A stretch of 64,000 nucleotides of DNA from Lamprocystis purpurea DSM 4197. GTDB taxonomy: Bacteria; Pseudomonadota; Gammaproteobacteria; Chromatiales; Chromatiaceae. The DNA is taken from assembly GCF_000379525.1 (NCBI RefSeq), contig NZ_KB902474.1:70294-134293 (forward strand). The letters are read 5' to 3'. A program made the position numbers and the translations under genes. The notes beneath the pieces are model-generated. The model did not search any database. It was not told the DNA's origin and saw only the letters and a list, made by a program, of their open reading frames with translations. Shown here one piece after another: positions 44,918 through 54,410 of this stretch; the first letter of the stretch is position 1, and each line of letters starts with the position of its first letter.

Positions 44918-45345
44918 GTTCCGGACATCGGTTGTGATGTGTAGCGCCTTAGAGTAGCCAGTTTGGGCTTGACCTGGCAAGGGCTAAACCGCGCCCAGCG
45001 CGGTATGCGATGTTGTTGGATGGGATCGGCCCCGGCAGACGCGACGATTGCTGGAGTTGGCGCGGTTTAAAGTGATTTCCGAGAAAGGATCTGCCGCCGC
45101 ACATGTACGCGCGGCTTCAGTCGCCCCACGTGTAGAATTCAGAACATCACGGTTTCACAGCTTCCGGAGGTTGCCAATGCGGCCTGCAGCGCCCCCAGCC
45201 GAGTACGAACAAGACCTCCAAGATTCCGGCCACTTGGACTCGCCGGGTGCGTAGTCAGGCCATCCTGGCCTGACACCGTCAGGGCTGGAAGCCCTGACTA
45301 CGCAAGCCGCTGGCCGGGATTACGATCAAGGCCCCGCGTACCGCA
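44918..45345. other. Intergenic region with REP-like palindrome
   Basis: No gene is supported. The frame at 45048-45254 is made of repeat-like sequence: GTGATTTCCGAGAAAGGATC at 45071 recurs, slightly altered, near 63345. At 45248-45303 a compound palindrome (GCGTAGTCAGG ... CCCTGACTACGC with an inner GGCCATCCTGGCC) forms a REP-like hairpin. Confidence 0.5.
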
Positions 45346-47022
45346 TCACGGCGGCACCGTGTCCGTCCAATTCATCCCGCCGCCGGATGGACGCTCGGGG
45401 AGCTGAAGATAGCGGCCGGAGGCCGGCGGCGGGGTGACACCTGCTCCGGCCGCCTGCCGTTGCTGCTTGTGCGCGGCGACTTGCCGCTCGATCAGCGTAC
45501 GGGTCGCGGCCGTCAGGTAGCCGGTCTCCTCAAGGTCTTGCCGACGTTGAAAGGCGCCCAGGACACGGCGAAAGTCCCGTCCGAACTTGCCTTGAGTCAA
45601 ACGGCAGAGATAGCCGAGTTCGCCAAGCTGATCCACGATCAACTGCCGATCGGCCGGCGACAGTCCCAGGAGTTCCTCGGCCCGCTCCGGCGTCGGCTCC
45701 AGATGCAAGCTGAGCTCGACCGGCGCCTCCCCGGTGACCTCGACCCACTCCTCGGCATCCGGGTAACCCGCGGCCCGTACCTCGACCCGATGGGGGCCGC
45801 GCGACAGGCCGCTCACCTCCATCGGTCGATCCATGCCCGCCGCGCCCTTGATTTCGCCGTCGACGAAGACAAGCGCGGAGGTGTCCACCTGGATGCGCAG
45901 GCGTCCATCAAGAACAGACGCCGACTCGGGTTCGGCGCTCGGCACCGGATCGGTCGCCGTCTCGTCGGCCCCCTCGGGTCCAGCCGCAAGATTCGCCGCC
46001 GATGTTCCGGCCTCTGACCCGCCGACCGCTCCCGATGCAGCGAGCCGCTTCGCCATCGAAGTCACCACCGGCGCCGCCAGCACCACCCGAAAACCGGTAT
46101 CCGCCGTCCGTACATCGCCCGCTGCATCATAGGGCTGCACCTCGACCTGCCGATCCGCCCGCAGATCCTCGTCGGTGCTGTGGATGCCCCCGCCGCGCAG
46201 CACATCGCCGCCGACCTGGCCGGGAAACTGCTCGGAACGATAGGGGTCGTTCATGCATTCCCAGGCATTGCCGTACAGGTCGTGCAGCCCCAGGGGATTC
46301 GGCAAGCGCAGTCCGATGGGTGCGATCGTTCCATCCGCGTTGCGGTTGTACCAGGCATGACGGTCGAGTCCCTCCGGCATGGGATAGCGGGATCGCGCAA
46401 AGTCCTCCGCGGAGACCAGAGCACCGCCGCGTGCCGCGTACTCCCATTCCAGGTCCAGCGGCAGCCTGACGAAGGCCGGCTTGCCGTCGACTCGCGGCAG
46501 ACAGGGTGTCGCAGCAGCGGTGCACGGCGGAATCCGCTCCGCATTGGCGGCCAGCCAGCGCGACAGTTGCGCGGCGAAGTTGATCGCGTCGATCCGACTC
46601 ACGCCGACCTGCGCGGTCACCGCCGCCGCCCCGGTCAGTGCCGGTGCCGGCGGGCAGGCCCCGCCCGCCGCCTGCGCCGTGACCGTCAGATATTGCAGCG
46701 TCGTGACCTCGTACTTGCCGATCAGCAGGTGCTGCTCCGCTGTCCCGCCCATGCTCGTGAAGGCGCCGACCAACGCCGTGCGCGTGCTGCCGGCCGGTGT
46801 CGCCACCGGCCGGAAGGCGAGCGCACCCCCGCACGGCAGCGGTACGATCAGGTCGTCAGGCAGCGGTTTGGGATTATAAAGCGTCGCCGGCCAAGCCGCC
46901 GGGACCGCGCCGGGGTCAGCCCTGGCCGTGACCAGGACCAGGCTCGCACCAGCGCAAAGGAGCGCCGACAGGAGCACCGGTATGTTGCGCACGAGGCCGG
47001 AAAGCGAGAGTTGTGGCGGCAT
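45346..47022 (-). CDS. Secreted FGE-sulfatase/PEGA protein
   Basis: A 558-residue exported protein. A signal peptide (PVLLSALLCAGASLVLVTARA) is followed by an FGE-sulfatase domain at about residues 60-320 (LLIGKYEVTTLQYLTVTAQA, LPLDLEWEYAARGGALVSAE, LHDLYGNAWECMNDPY, DTGFRVVLAAP). The PEGA domain lies at about 370-440 (VDTSALVFVDGEIKGAAGMD), and the last part resembles a peptidoglycan-binding segment (LGAFQRRQDLEETGYLTAAT). No formylglycine-type catalytic pair is obvious. Its ending is not of the diversified type seen near 60 kb. Upstream ribosome binding is GC-rich and unremarkable. Confidence 0.8.
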   Translation of the reverse strand: MPPQLSLSGLVRNIPVLLSALLCAGASLVLVTARADPGAVPAAWPATLYNPKPLPDDLIVPLPCGGALAFRPVATPAGSTRTALVGAFTSMGGTAEQHLLIGKYEVTTLQYLTVTAQAAGGACPPAPALTGAAAVTAQVGVSRIDAINFAAQLSRWLAANAERIPPCTAAATPCLPRVDGKPAFVRLPLDLEWEYAARGGALVSAEDFARSRYPMPEGLDRHAWYNRNADGTIAPIGLRLPNPLGLHDLYGNAWECMNDPYRSEQFPGQVGGDVLRGGGIHSTDEDLRADRQVEVQPYDAAGDVRTADTGFRVVLAAPVVTSMAKRLAASGAVGGSEAGTSAANLAAGPEGADETATDPVPSAEPESASVLDGRLRIQVDTSALVFVDGEIKGAAGMDRPMEVSGLSRGPHRVEVRAAGYPDAEEWVEVTGEAPVELSLHLEPTPERAEELLGLSPADRQLIVDQLGELGYLCRLTQGKFGRDFRRVLGAFQRRQDLEETGYLTAATRTLIERQVAAHKQQRQAAGAGVTPPPASGRYLQLPERPSGGGMNWTDTVPP

Positions 47023-47103
47023 GGCGATCAGGTCCGGATCGAGGACAGAGCACGAATGACCAGGGCGTGAAGGATGCGATCCAGTGACGCCCTCGCCTGG
47101 ATT

Positions 47104-48171
47104 CTAACCGAAGCTCACCGGCAGGCGGCGCGGCCCCCAGGTGCCCGGCCGCGCCTCGAAGACACCGGGCAGCGGCGTGCCGCACGAACGGCAGCGGCCC
47201 TGGTCGTCGAGGCCCCAGGCGCCGAGCTGGTACCAATCCCGCTCGATCAGCAGGGCGCCGCAGTGGCGGCACCAGGTGCTGTCGCCGGCGCTGTCGTGGA
47301 CGTTGCCGGTATAGGCATAGCGCACGCCGTTGCGCCGTGCGATCTCACAGGCATGGCGCAGGGTCGCGGGCGGGGTCGGCGGGGCATCGCGCAGCTTCCA
47401 GTCGGGATGGTAGGCGGTGAAATGCATCGGCACGTCCACCCCGAGGTTGTCCACCACCCAGCAGGTCATGGCGTCCAGTTCCTGGTCGCTGTCGTTATAG
47501 CCGGGGATGAGCAGCGTGGTCAGTTCGACCCAGACTTGGGTCTCGTGGTGCAGGTAGCGCAGGGTGTCCAACACCGGCGCCAGATGCGCGCCGCAGACCC
47601 GGTGATAGAAGTCCTCGGTGAAGGCCTTCAGATCCACGTTGGCCGCATCCATCGCGGCAAAAAACACCTCGCGGGCACCCGGACTCACATAGCCCGCGGT
47701 GACCGCCACGTTACGGATGCCGAGTGCGCGGCAGGCCGCCGCGGTATCCACCGCATACTCCAGGAAGATGACCGGATCGTTGTAGGTGTAGGCGACGCTG
47801 CGGCAGCCGAGCTGCGCCGCGCGTCGGGCAATGGCCTCCGGGGTCGCCGCCGCGGCCAGGGTGTCCTGCTCCCGTGACTTGCTCATGTCCCAGTTCTGAC
47901 AGAAGCGACAGGCCAGATTGCACCCGGCGGTGCCGAAGGAAAGCACCGGTGTACCGGGCAGGAAGTGGTTGAGCGGTTTCTTTTCGATGGGGTCGACACA
48001 GAAGCCGCTGGAACGTCCGTAGCCGTCCAGGACCAGGGCGCCGTCGCGGCAGCCGCGCATGAAGCAGAACCCTTGCTGGCCCTCGTGCAGTTGGCAGGCC
48101 CGCGGACAGACGTCGCACTGCACCCGGCCGTCCGGGAGCGCGTGCCAGAATTGGGTAGGATGCTTGGACAT
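47104..48171 (-). CDS. amrS: AmmeMemoRadiSam system radical SAM enzyme
   Basis: A 355-residue radical SAM protein of the AmrS family: N-terminal zinc-type CDVCPRACQLHEGQQGFCF, cluster motif TAGCNLACRFCQNWD (CxxxCxxC), and a C-terminal zinc-knuckle-like CRHCGALLIERDW ... CRSCGTPLPG. It is encoded divergently from the genes for the MEMO1-like protein and the AMMECR1 protein, which together make the AmmeMemoRadiSam set. The modification carried out is unknown, although the family is thought to act on a small molecule or macromolecule. Confidence 0.92.
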   Translation of the reverse strand: MSKHPTQFWHALPDGRVQCDVCPRACQLHEGQQGFCFMRGCRDGALVLDGYGRSSGFCVDPIEKKPLNHFLPGTPVLSFGTAGCNLACRFCQNWDMSKSREQDTLAAAATPEAIARRAAQLGCRSVAYTYNDPVIFLEYAVDTAAACRALGIRNVAVTAGYVSPGAREVFFAAMDAANVDLKAFTEDFYHRVCGAHLAPVLDTLRYLHHETQVWVELTTLLIPGYNDSDQELDAMTCWVVDNLGVDVPMHFTAYHPDWKLRDAPPTPPATLRHACEIARRNGVRYAYTGNVHDSAGDSTWCRHCGALLIERDWYQLGAWGLDDQGRCRSCGTPLPGVFEARPGTWGPRRLPVSFG

Positions 48172-48354
48172 GGGTTAGAACTCCTGACACTGTCGGCGAT
48201 GACGGCGCGAAAGCGCACGCCGGTCGATCTGAAAGATGCGCGGTGCGGGTGGTCCGGGGCCGGCCCGGTCGGTCCGACTCGCCCCGCGGCGGCACTTTCA
48301 CTACACTTAATAGTAGTCGGCCCACATCGACGGGCCTGTAAAAGGGGGTTGCAT

Positions 48355-49143
48355 ATGATGATCGATCGTCAACCGGCCGTGGCCGGGCGCTTCTACCCGG
48401 CCGATCCCATGACGCTGCGCCGTCAGGTCGACGCCTTGCTGGCGGCCGTCGCGCCGACTGTGCAGACCCATCCCAAGGCGCTGATCGCGCCCCACGCGGG
48501 ATATCCGTACTCCGGGCCGATCGCCGCCTCGGCCTATGCCCAGCTCGCCCCGATCGCCGCCCGCATCAGCCGGGTGGTGCTGCTCGGTCCGGCCCACCGG
48601 CTGCCGTTTCGCGGCATCGCCTATCCGACGGCGGAGCGTCTGATCACCCCGCTGGGTGCGGTCGAGCTGGATCTCGCGGCGCTCGATGACCTCGCGGACC
48701 TGCCGCAGGTCGAGCCGCTGGATGCGGCCTTCGACGGCGAACATTGCCTGGAGGTGCAGTTGCCTTTCCTCCAAACCCTGCTCGCTGATTTTCGGGTCGT
48801 TCCGCTGATCGTGGGCGCCGTGGCGCCCGAGGCGGTGGCACAGCTTCTGGAGCGGATTTGGGGCGGGGGTGAGACCCTGATCGTCGTCAGTTCCGACCTG
48901 AGTCACTATCTGGACTATACCAGCGCGCAACGGGCCGACCGGGCCACCAGCAGCGCCATCGAGCGGCTCGCACCCGAGGCGCTGCACCACGACAGCGCCT
49001 GCGGCGCCACCCCGGTGGCCGGGCTCTTGCTCGCGGCGCGCGGCCACGGGCTGTCGGTGCGCACCCTGGACCTGCGTAACTCCGGCGATACGGCCGGCCC
49101 TCGTGACCAGGTGGTCGGGTACGGTGCCTATGCCCTCTTCTGA
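48355..49143 (+). CDS. amrB: AmmeMemoRadiSam system protein B (MEMO1-like)
   Basis: A 262- or 263-residue MEMO1-family protein (related to class III extradiol dioxygenases). Start at 48355 (MMIDRQPAVAGRFYPADPMT) with AAAGGGGG upstream; the next ATG is only one codon further. Seen: IAPHAGYPYSGPIAASAYAQ, VVLLGPAHRLPF, FDGEHCLEVQLPFLQTLL and VVSSDLSHYLDY. Overlaps the AMMECR1 gene by 14 bp. Confidence 0.93.
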   Translation: MMIDRQPAVAGRFYPADPMTLRRQVDALLAAVAPTVQTHPKALIAPHAGYPYSGPIAASAYAQLAPIAARISRVVLLGPAHRLPFRGIAYPTAERLITPLGAVELDLAALDDLADLPQVEPLDAAFDGEHCLEVQLPFLQTLLADFRVVPLIVGAVAPEAVAQLLERIWGGGETLIVVSSDLSHYLDYTSAQRADRATSSAIERLAPEALHHDSACGATPVAGLLLAARGHGLSVRTLDLRNSGDTAGPRDQVVGYGAYALF

Positions 49144-49714
49144 AGCACATACCCTGGATGCGGCCGCGCGCGGACTGCTGCTCGAGGTCGCCTGGGAGTC
49201 GATCCGCCACGGCCTCGCCGTCGGCGCGCCCTTGCAGCCGAATCCCGCGGATTATCCCGACGTCCTGCGCGCAGCCCGTGCCGCCTTCGTCACGCTGCAT
49301 CGCCGGGGGGCCTTGCGCGGCTGCATCGGTCATCTGGAGGCCCGCCAGCCGCTGGTCCTGGACGTCGCCGACAATGCCTTCGCCGCGGCCTTCCGCGACC
49401 CCAGGTTCGGACGGCTGGAGCCCTGGGAACTGGAGGATCTGGAACTGGACTGCTCGGTTTTGACGCCGCCGCGGCCGATGACCTTCCGGGACGAACCGGA
49501 CCTCCTGCGCCAGTTGCGGCCCCACGTCGACGGCCTGATCCTGGAAGACGGCTGGGCGCGCGGAACCTTCCTGCCGGCGGTCTGGGAGTCACTGCCTGAG
49601 CCGCGGCAGTTCCTGAACGAACTCAAACGCAAGGCCGGGCTCCCGGCCAACTATTGGAGTGAGACGCTGAAGGTCTCATGCTATCAAACCGAGTCCTTCG
49701 GCGGCCGATCGTGA
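49130..49714 (+). CDS. amrA: AmmeMemoRadiSam system protein A (AMMECR1-like)
   Basis: A 194-residue AMMECR1-domain protein: FVTLHRRGALRGCIGHLEAR carries the conserved LRGCIG motif, and PEPRQFLNELKRKAGLPANY WSETLKVSCYQTESF is the typical end. I prefer ATG 49130 to GTG 49103, since the latter codes residues read from the overlapping gene. Its last codons overlap a GTG start of the CNNM gene. The three genes of the set are together but the radical SAM one is on the other strand. Confidence 0.92.
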   Translation: MPSSEAHTLDAAARGLLLEVAWESIRHGLAVGAPLQPNPADYPDVLRAARAAFVTLHRRGALRGCIGHLEARQPLVLDVADNAFAAAFRDPRFGRLEPWELEDLELDCSVLTPPRPMTFRDEPDLLRQLRPHVDGLILEDGWARGTFLPAVWESLPEPRQFLNELKRKAGLPANYWSETLKVSCYQTESFGGRS

Positions 49715-51000
49715 ACGACATCCCGCTGACCGGACTCTTACTCCTGCTGCTGATCCTGATCCTGCTCTCCGCCTTCTTCTCGGGCTCCGAGACGGCCCTG
49801 CTGACCATCAACCGCTACCGGCTGCGCCACCGGGCCGAGCAGGGTCACCGCGGTGCCCGCCTCGCCCGCAAATTGCTGGAACGGCCGGACCGACTGATCG
49901 GTCTGATCCTGCTCGGCAACAACTTCGTCAACATTCTGGCCTCATCGATTGCGACCGTCATCGCCCTGCGACTCGGCGGCGATGCGGCCATCGGTATCGC
50001 CGCCGGACTCCTGACCTTCGTGATCCTGATCTTCGGCGAGGTCACCCCCAAGACCCTGGCCACCCTGGATCCGGAGCGCCTCGCCTACCCGGCCGCCTAT
50101 GTTTATGGCCCCTTGCTCAAACTGCTGTATCCCCTGGTCTGGTTGGTCAATCTGATCGCCAACGGCCTGTTGCGCATGATCGGCGTGCCCCTGTCATCCG
50201 GACCCGGTACGGCCTTGAGCCGGGAGGAACTGCGCACCGTCGTCACCGAGGCCGGCGCCATGATCCCGGAACGCAGCCGCTCCATGCTGCTCGCCATCCT
50301 CGACCTGGAGCACGCCACCGTGGAGGACATCATGATCCCCCGCAACGAAGTTGAAGGCATCGACATCCAGGACCCGGCGGATGAGATCAGCCAGGCCATC
50401 CGCAATGCCGGCTACACCCGCCTGCCGCTGTTCGACGGCGGTATCGACAATGTGATCGGAGTCGTGCACGCACGTCATGCGCTGCATGCCATGCTCGATC
50501 AAGGACTCGGCAAGGAGCACCTGCGCGCTATCGCCCAGCCGCCCTATTTCGTTCCCGAGGGAACGCCGCTCTACCAGCAGCTGCTGAACTTTCAGCGCGA
50601 GAAACAGCGGATCGCACTGGTCGTCGACGAATACGGCGACTTCATGGGTCTGATCACCCTGGTGGACCTGCTGGAGGAGATCGTCGGCGAATTCACCACC
50701 GACCCCTCGGATAGCATCCCTGAAATCCATCGGACCGCGGACGGCAGCATCCTGGTGGACTGCGGCATCGGTGTGCGCGACCTCAACCGGGCCTTGCGCT
50801 GGGAGTTGCCGACCGATGGTCCCAAGACACTCAACGGGCTGGTCCTGGACTACCTGGAAACCATTCCGGAATCCGGCACCAGCCTCAAACTGCATGGTCA
50901 TCCGCTCGAAATCGTGCAGACCACGGAAAACGCCGTCAAGACCGTCAAAGTTCCGCCCCGCGCGACACGCAAGGGATGGCGTCAGGAGCGGCCGGGGTAA
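49711..51000 (+). CDS. CNNM/CorC (HlyC/CorC) family transporter
   Basis: A 429-residue membrane protein with DUF21 (CNNM) domain of four helices (residues about 5-190, LLILILLSAFFSGSETALLT), a CBS pair (about 205-330, EDIMIPRNEVEGIDIQDPAD) and a CorC_HlyC domain (about 345-425). Members mediate Mg2+/Co2+ efflux or homeostasis. The GTG at 49711 overlaps the upstream stop (GTGA); the ATG at 49678 would add eleven residues encoded in the AMMECR1 reading region and is less likely. Confidence 0.85.
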   Translation: MNDIPLTGLLLLLLILILLSAFFSGSETALLTINRYRLRHRAEQGHRGARLARKLLERPDRLIGLILLGNNFVNILASSIATVIALRLGGDAAIGIAAGLLTFVILIFGEVTPKTLATLDPERLAYPAAYVYGPLLKLLYPLVWLVNLIANGLLRMIGVPLSSGPGTALSREELRTVVTEAGAMIPERSRSMLLAILDLEHATVEDIMIPRNEVEGIDIQDPADEISQAIRNAGYTRLPLFDGGIDNVIGVVHARHALHAMLDQGLGKEHLRAIAQPPYFVPEGTPLYQQLLNFQREKQRIALVVDEYGDFMGLITLVDLLEEIVGEFTTDPSDSIPEIHRTADGSILVDCGIGVRDLNRALRWELPTDGPKTLNGLVLDYLETIPESGTSLKLHGHPLEIVQTTENAVKTVKVPPRATRKGWRQERPG

Positions 51001-51363
51001 GGCGGGGGGCGGGCAGGCTGCTTGCCCGGCCCCGCGGCAGTTCCAAATCTGGACGGGAGCCGCCGGCACGGAGCCGTCGGCGTGGCTGATGGTGGATGCG
51101 CTGCGCTTATCCACCCTACAAAACCGGCGCTGTTGTAGGGTGGATAAGGCGCGCGGCACAAGGTTCGGGACGCGGCACGCCGGTTGTGCGCGCCGCATCC
51201 ACCAGGGGTCGCACGAGACCCTCAAATTTGGAATTGCTGCTGGCCCCCGGTTGAGGATATCGCCGCCTCGCAGTTGCTATATACTTCCTGCCCCGTAGCC
51301 TAGGCTTCCTGGGTTGCCCGTATCCGTCGGCAACGTCGTTCATCCACTCGTGCAGGAAACCGC
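51001..51363. other. Intergenic region occupied by repeats
   Basis: A 363-bp gap with a palindromic GTGGATGCGCTGCGCTTATC CACCCTAC motif (51090-51119), one direct copy of the ~105-bp repeat B (51135-51239) and a possible promoter for the FHA gene (TATATACTT near 51278-51286). No coding frame is supported. Confidence 0.6.
51135..51239 (+). repeat. Repeat B, copy 1
   Basis: Starts GTAGGGTGGATAAGGCGCG and ends AATTTGGAATTGCTG. Copy 2 (53901-54006, same orientation) and copy 3 (61037-61140, inverted) share the two ends and the core CGCGCCGCATCCACCA. This copy is the most divergent in the middle. Immediately upstream is CCACCCTAC, the inverse of the repeat start. Confidence 0.8.
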
Positions 51364-52026
51364 ATGGCCAAACTTACCCTGACGTTCAAGGGTCGTCTGC
51401 TTGCGGTTTACCGCCTGGAAGCGGTGTCCTCGATCATCGGGCGGGATCCTGACTGCGCGATATGCATCGATAGTCTGGCCGTCGCCCCCCGGCATGCGCG
51501 GATCGAACAGGCCGAGGAGAGCCTGACTTTGACCGCGCTGGACCCGGCGCACCCCGTGTTTCGCAACGGCACGCGAGTCGATTACAGTCCGCTGGCGGAC
51601 GGCGATTTGATTCTGGTCGGCAAGCACACCCTGAGCGTCTCGCTGACCGATGAGGACGCACCGCAATTGACGCTGCCGGCCCGGCCAACCACGCAGCGCG
51701 ATGATTCGTCGGAAGTGCCGGACCTGTTGCCGGCCTATCTGCAGGTCCAAAGCGGCTCGCACCTCGGGCAGGTGATTCCCATCTGGCGGGCGGTCACCCG
51801 CCTGAATCGCATCGGCGGCCACGAGGTCATCATCGCCCATCGCGACACGCACTACATCCTCAGCCGCATCGGGGAAGCCAACCAGGTCCAGGTAGGTCAG
51901 CGCTTCCTGCGGGGCGACGACGCGGTGCAACTCACCGACGGGGATCAGATCGAGATCGACGGCATCCGCTGCCGGTTCTTTTGTGTCGTCGACGGCGAGG
52001 AGGCGCGGGGTGACCAAAAACCCTAG
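51364..52026 (+). CDS. FHA-domain protein
   Basis: A 220-residue protein with an N-terminal FHA domain (residues about 15-95): VSSIIGRDPDCAICIDSLAV APRHARIEQ, with the phosphothreonine-binding GR and H residues. The C-terminal half (about 125-210) has a second FHA-like strand pattern (PIWRAVTRLNRIGGHEVIIA HRDTHYILSRIGE). FHA proteins read phosphothreonine, so a Ser/Thr kinase partner is expected, but none is in the window. The gene ends a few bases before repeat elements. Confidence 0.82.
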   Translation: MAKLTLTFKGRLLAVYRLEAVSSIIGRDPDCAICIDSLAVAPRHARIEQAEESLTLTALDPAHPVFRNGTRVDYSPLADGDLILVGKHTLSVSLTDEDAPQLTLPARPTTQRDDSSEVPDLLPAYLQVQSGSHLGQVIPIWRAVTRLNRIGGHEVIIAHRDTHYILSRIGEANQVQVGQRFLRGDDAVQLTDGDQIEIDGIRCRFFCVVDGEEARGDQKP

Positions 52027-52061
52027 CCCGTCATCCGTTCCGCGCCCCACGAATCGCGGCC

Positions 52062-52127
52062 TGACCGTAGGGTCCGCTGCGCGGACCAGGCACTTGACCG
52101 TAGGGTCCGCTGTGCGGACCAGGCACC
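52062..52127. repeat. Tandem duplication of a 33-bp REP-like arm (repeat C)
   Basis: TGACCGTAGGGTCCGCTGCG CGGACCAGGCACT occurs at 52062-52094 and again, with few changes, at 52095-52127. The core GTAGGGTCCGCT..GCGGACC recurs as a full palindrome at 57908-57957 and as one arm at 60903-60925. Confidence 0.85.
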
Positions 52128-53846
52128 TCACCCAAGCTGCGCAATACGCCAGATCGCCGTGGCCTGGTTGGCCATCCACAGTTGCCGGGCCGCGATGCGC
52201 TCCGGCGTCCATTCCGCGAAGTCCTGAGCCAACTGACGGGTCATCGCAAAGCCGCTGTGCGCATAGGCGTCGCGTTTGACGGCGTAGGTGGCATTGCCCA
52301 GATTCCGATTGGTACCGGTCTGCATCAGCGTCATATTGCCCAACCGGTAGACCAGTGCCTCCGTCTCTTCGTCGGTGAACCTGTCCCAGCCCTCCTGGGG
52401 GTTCTGGGGCAAGACATGCTCCAGGGTGAAGGCGTCGCTGGTGAAGTCGAGCCCATGCTCGGGCGCCAGGTGCCGCTCCAAGTTGCAGAGGATATAGCGG
52501 GCCACGCGATTGTTGCGGGACTGGGTGGTGCGGATGGTTTTATCGGCGAAGGCGGCGCGGAATGGCGCATCGTCCGGGTAGATGCCCGCCATTGCACCGA
52601 GGGCCGCGCCGAGGGCGACAATGCCGCCGCTGGCGATCTGCGCGGCGACCTTGTTATAGATGCGTTCCTGCTCGGCGGGGCTATAGCCGCAGATGACATT
52701 GTAGCGTAGCGAAATGACGACGCAGGCGCGCACCAGTCCCGCGAAATCGGTGTCGGTGAAGGCGCGTCGACCCGCGAGCAGTAACGGAAACGGCTGGCGC
52801 ACATTGAACGTGCGCAGCGTGCCGGCCAGGCCTTTGAGGTCCCTTGACCAGTCCGACACTTCCGGGGACGTCAGCGCCAGGTAAGCATCGAGATCCTCGT
52901 CCATGTCGCGCAGGAGTTGGAACACGGCCTCACGGGTCTTGATGTGTCCGCGAATGGTCTTGAACAGCTCCGCCTGACGGGCGAAATCGCGGCGGCTGTT
53001 CCAGTGCATGCGCAGAAAATCCGGAAAGCTCTCCGCGCCTAGGCGCCCGAGCATGGACTCCCAACGCCCTTCGAGGCTGCGCAGTTCGTGGTCGTTTTGG
53101 CCGCCGCGATCCAGCACCGAGAACAGATAGTTCTTGAGCAGATCGGTAGCGGAGAGTCGCACACCGCGGGCGTTGAGCGTCTCGAAGACCTTGTAGGCGT
53201 TGAGTTCGTCAGTGACGGTGATCACGGTGAAGAAGAGTCGGTCACTCAAGTCTTCCACCAGTTGGGCGAGGCGGCGGCCCTGGTCTCCGGTTTCTTGTTT
53301 GAGGATCTCACCGATCCGCTTGTCGAACCACTCGAACGCCTTGCGCAACAGATGTTCCGAGGCGCGAAAGCCGCGTCGCGGCAGGTGTCCCAACGGGACC
53401 AGATAGTCTTGAAAGTAGCTGTTGTTGTTGCGGTTGAGGACGAGCTTGGGGCGCGAGACCAGGGTGACCGGGTCAAGATAGCCGATGTAAGTCTGACGGA
53501 TCTGCGTGACGCGCTGCGCGTTGGCGACGGGCTCCTTGCCAGCATCCACCAGACGTTGCAGGTGCTTCAGAATAGCCAGAATGACGATGGTGACGGTGGT
53601 CAGGCGCTGCTGACCATCAATAACCTCGAAGAATTTATCGTCTGGCGATTGCAGGACGAGATACCCCATGTAATGAGCCGGTTCGCCGCCGGGTTGCAGG
53701 GTACCCAGCAGGTCGAGCCACAGATCCTCCCACTCCTCGTCCGTCCAACTGTAATCACGTTGAAACCGCGGGATGCGGTAGGTCAGACCGTTGCCGATGA
53801 GCTTGCGAAAGGTGGTGTTCTCGGTTTTGAAGTTGGTAGCGGCCAT
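52128..53846 (-). CDS. DUF262/DUF1524 (GmrSD-like) protein
   Basis: A 572-residue protein. DUF262 N-terminal domain: IPRFQRDYSWTDEEWEDLWL and the ParB-like FEVIDGQQRLTTVTIVILAI NTPase motif. C-terminal DUF1524 HNH-like nuclease: FTLEHVLPQNPQEGWDRF and YRLGNMTLMQTGTNRNLGN. GmrSD/BrxU-type proteins cut modified phage DNA in a nucleotide-dependent way, though many family members have untested functions. The start at 53846 (MAATNFKTENTTFRKLIGNG) excludes a repeat-derived 100-codon extension. It stands just upstream, divergently, of the trypsin-MoxR cassette. Confidence 0.85.
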   Translation of the reverse strand: MAATNFKTENTTFRKLIGNGLTYRIPRFQRDYSWTDEEWEDLWLDLLGTLQPGGEPAHYMGYLVLQSPDDKFFEVIDGQQRLTTVTIVILAILKHLQRLVDAGKEPVANAQRVTQIRQTYIGYLDPVTLVSRPKLVLNRNNNSYFQDYLVPLGHLPRRGFRASEHLLRKAFEWFDKRIGEILKQETGDQGRRLAQLVEDLSDRLFFTVITVTDELNAYKVFETLNARGVRLSATDLLKNYLFSVLDRGGQNDHELRSLEGRWESMLGRLGAESFPDFLRMHWNSRRDFARQAELFKTIRGHIKTREAVFQLLRDMDEDLDAYLALTSPEVSDWSRDLKGLAGTLRTFNVRQPFPLLLAGRRAFTDTDFAGLVRACVVISLRYNVICGYSPAEQERIYNKVAAQIASGGIVALGAALGAMAGIYPDDAPFRAAFADKTIRTTQSRNNRVARYILCNLERHLAPEHGLDFTSDAFTLEHVLPQNPQEGWDRFTDEETEALVYRLGNMTLMQTGTNRNLGNATYAVKRDAYAHSGFAMTRQLAQDFAEWTPERIAARQLWMANQATAIWRIAQLG

Positions 53847-53900
53847 GATGTCTCCGCGCGGCTTTTCAGCATAATCCACCCTACGAAAACGGGCTCCGTT

Positions 53901-54006
53901 GTAGGGTGGATAAGGCGCGCCGCTCGGTGTCAGGGACCCGGCACGGTGGTCGCGCGCGCCGCATCCACCAGGGGTCACGCGATGCCGCCAAAATTTGGAA
54001 TTGCTG
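53901..54006 (+). repeat. Repeat B, copy 2 (left flank of conflict cassette)
   Basis: 106 bp, starts GTAGGGTGGATAAGGCGCGC and ends TTTGGAATTGCTG. It is nearly identical to copy 3 at 61037-61140, which is inverted. It is also preceded by the inverse CCACCCTAC (53877-53885). The cassette begins 78 bp further on. Confidence 0.85.
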
Positions 54007-54083
54007 GTGATCTTGCAGGTATTGGAAGAAAGCCGCGGCGCGCGGTATTCTGGCACAGACCGAACAGCAACAGGAGAGTAGAC

Positions 54084-54377
54084 ATGGCGGAGATCGAGCT
54101 CGCGGACGTGCTGGTGGGGTTGCGCAGAGAACTGGCGCGGGCGCAAAAAGAGGCGGCAGCGGAGTCCTTACGGTTTCGTGTCGATGCCGTTGACCTCGAA
54201 ATCAAGGTCGGTGTCACCAGTAAAGGCGGCGTCAAAGCCGGTCTTAAATTCTGCGTGGGCGAATTCGGAGTGGATGCCGGGCGCGAACTGGAGAATGTCC
54301 AGACCCTGCGTCTCAAGCTCGCCCCGATCAACCCCGATGGCAGCGACACCCTGGTCTCGGATCGCGACAAGAAATAG
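54084..54377 (+). CDS. Trypco2-domain protein
   Basis: A 97-residue protein: MAEIELADVLVGLRRELARA, LRFRVDAVDLEIKVGVTSKG GVKAGLKF and a short acidic end. This matches the trypsin-co-occurring domain 2 (trypco2) family, small alpha/beta proteins found next to trypsin-like proteases in biological-conflict cassettes. AGGAG lies 9 bp upstream of the ATG. The protease gene starts 34 bp later. Its role in the system is unknown; a substrate or regulator of the protease is likely. Confidence 0.85.
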   Translation: MAEIELADVLVGLRRELARAQKEAAAESLRFRVDAVDLEIKVGVTSKGGVKAGLKFCVGEFGVDAGRELENVQTLRLKLAPINPDGSDTLVSDRDKK

Positions 54378-54410
54378 CCTCCAGCCCACGAAGCCTGCGC
54401 AGGTGCCGCG

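Noticed and set aside
45048-45254. 68-codon ORF
   Set aside because: It consists of repeat-like sequence also found near 63345 and has no recognisable similarity to proteins.
45346-47022. Fourth DGR target in the FGE/PEGA protein
   Set aside because: Its FGE segment ends DTGFRVV without the NNC-patterned codons or the 24-bp tail, and further domains follow it.
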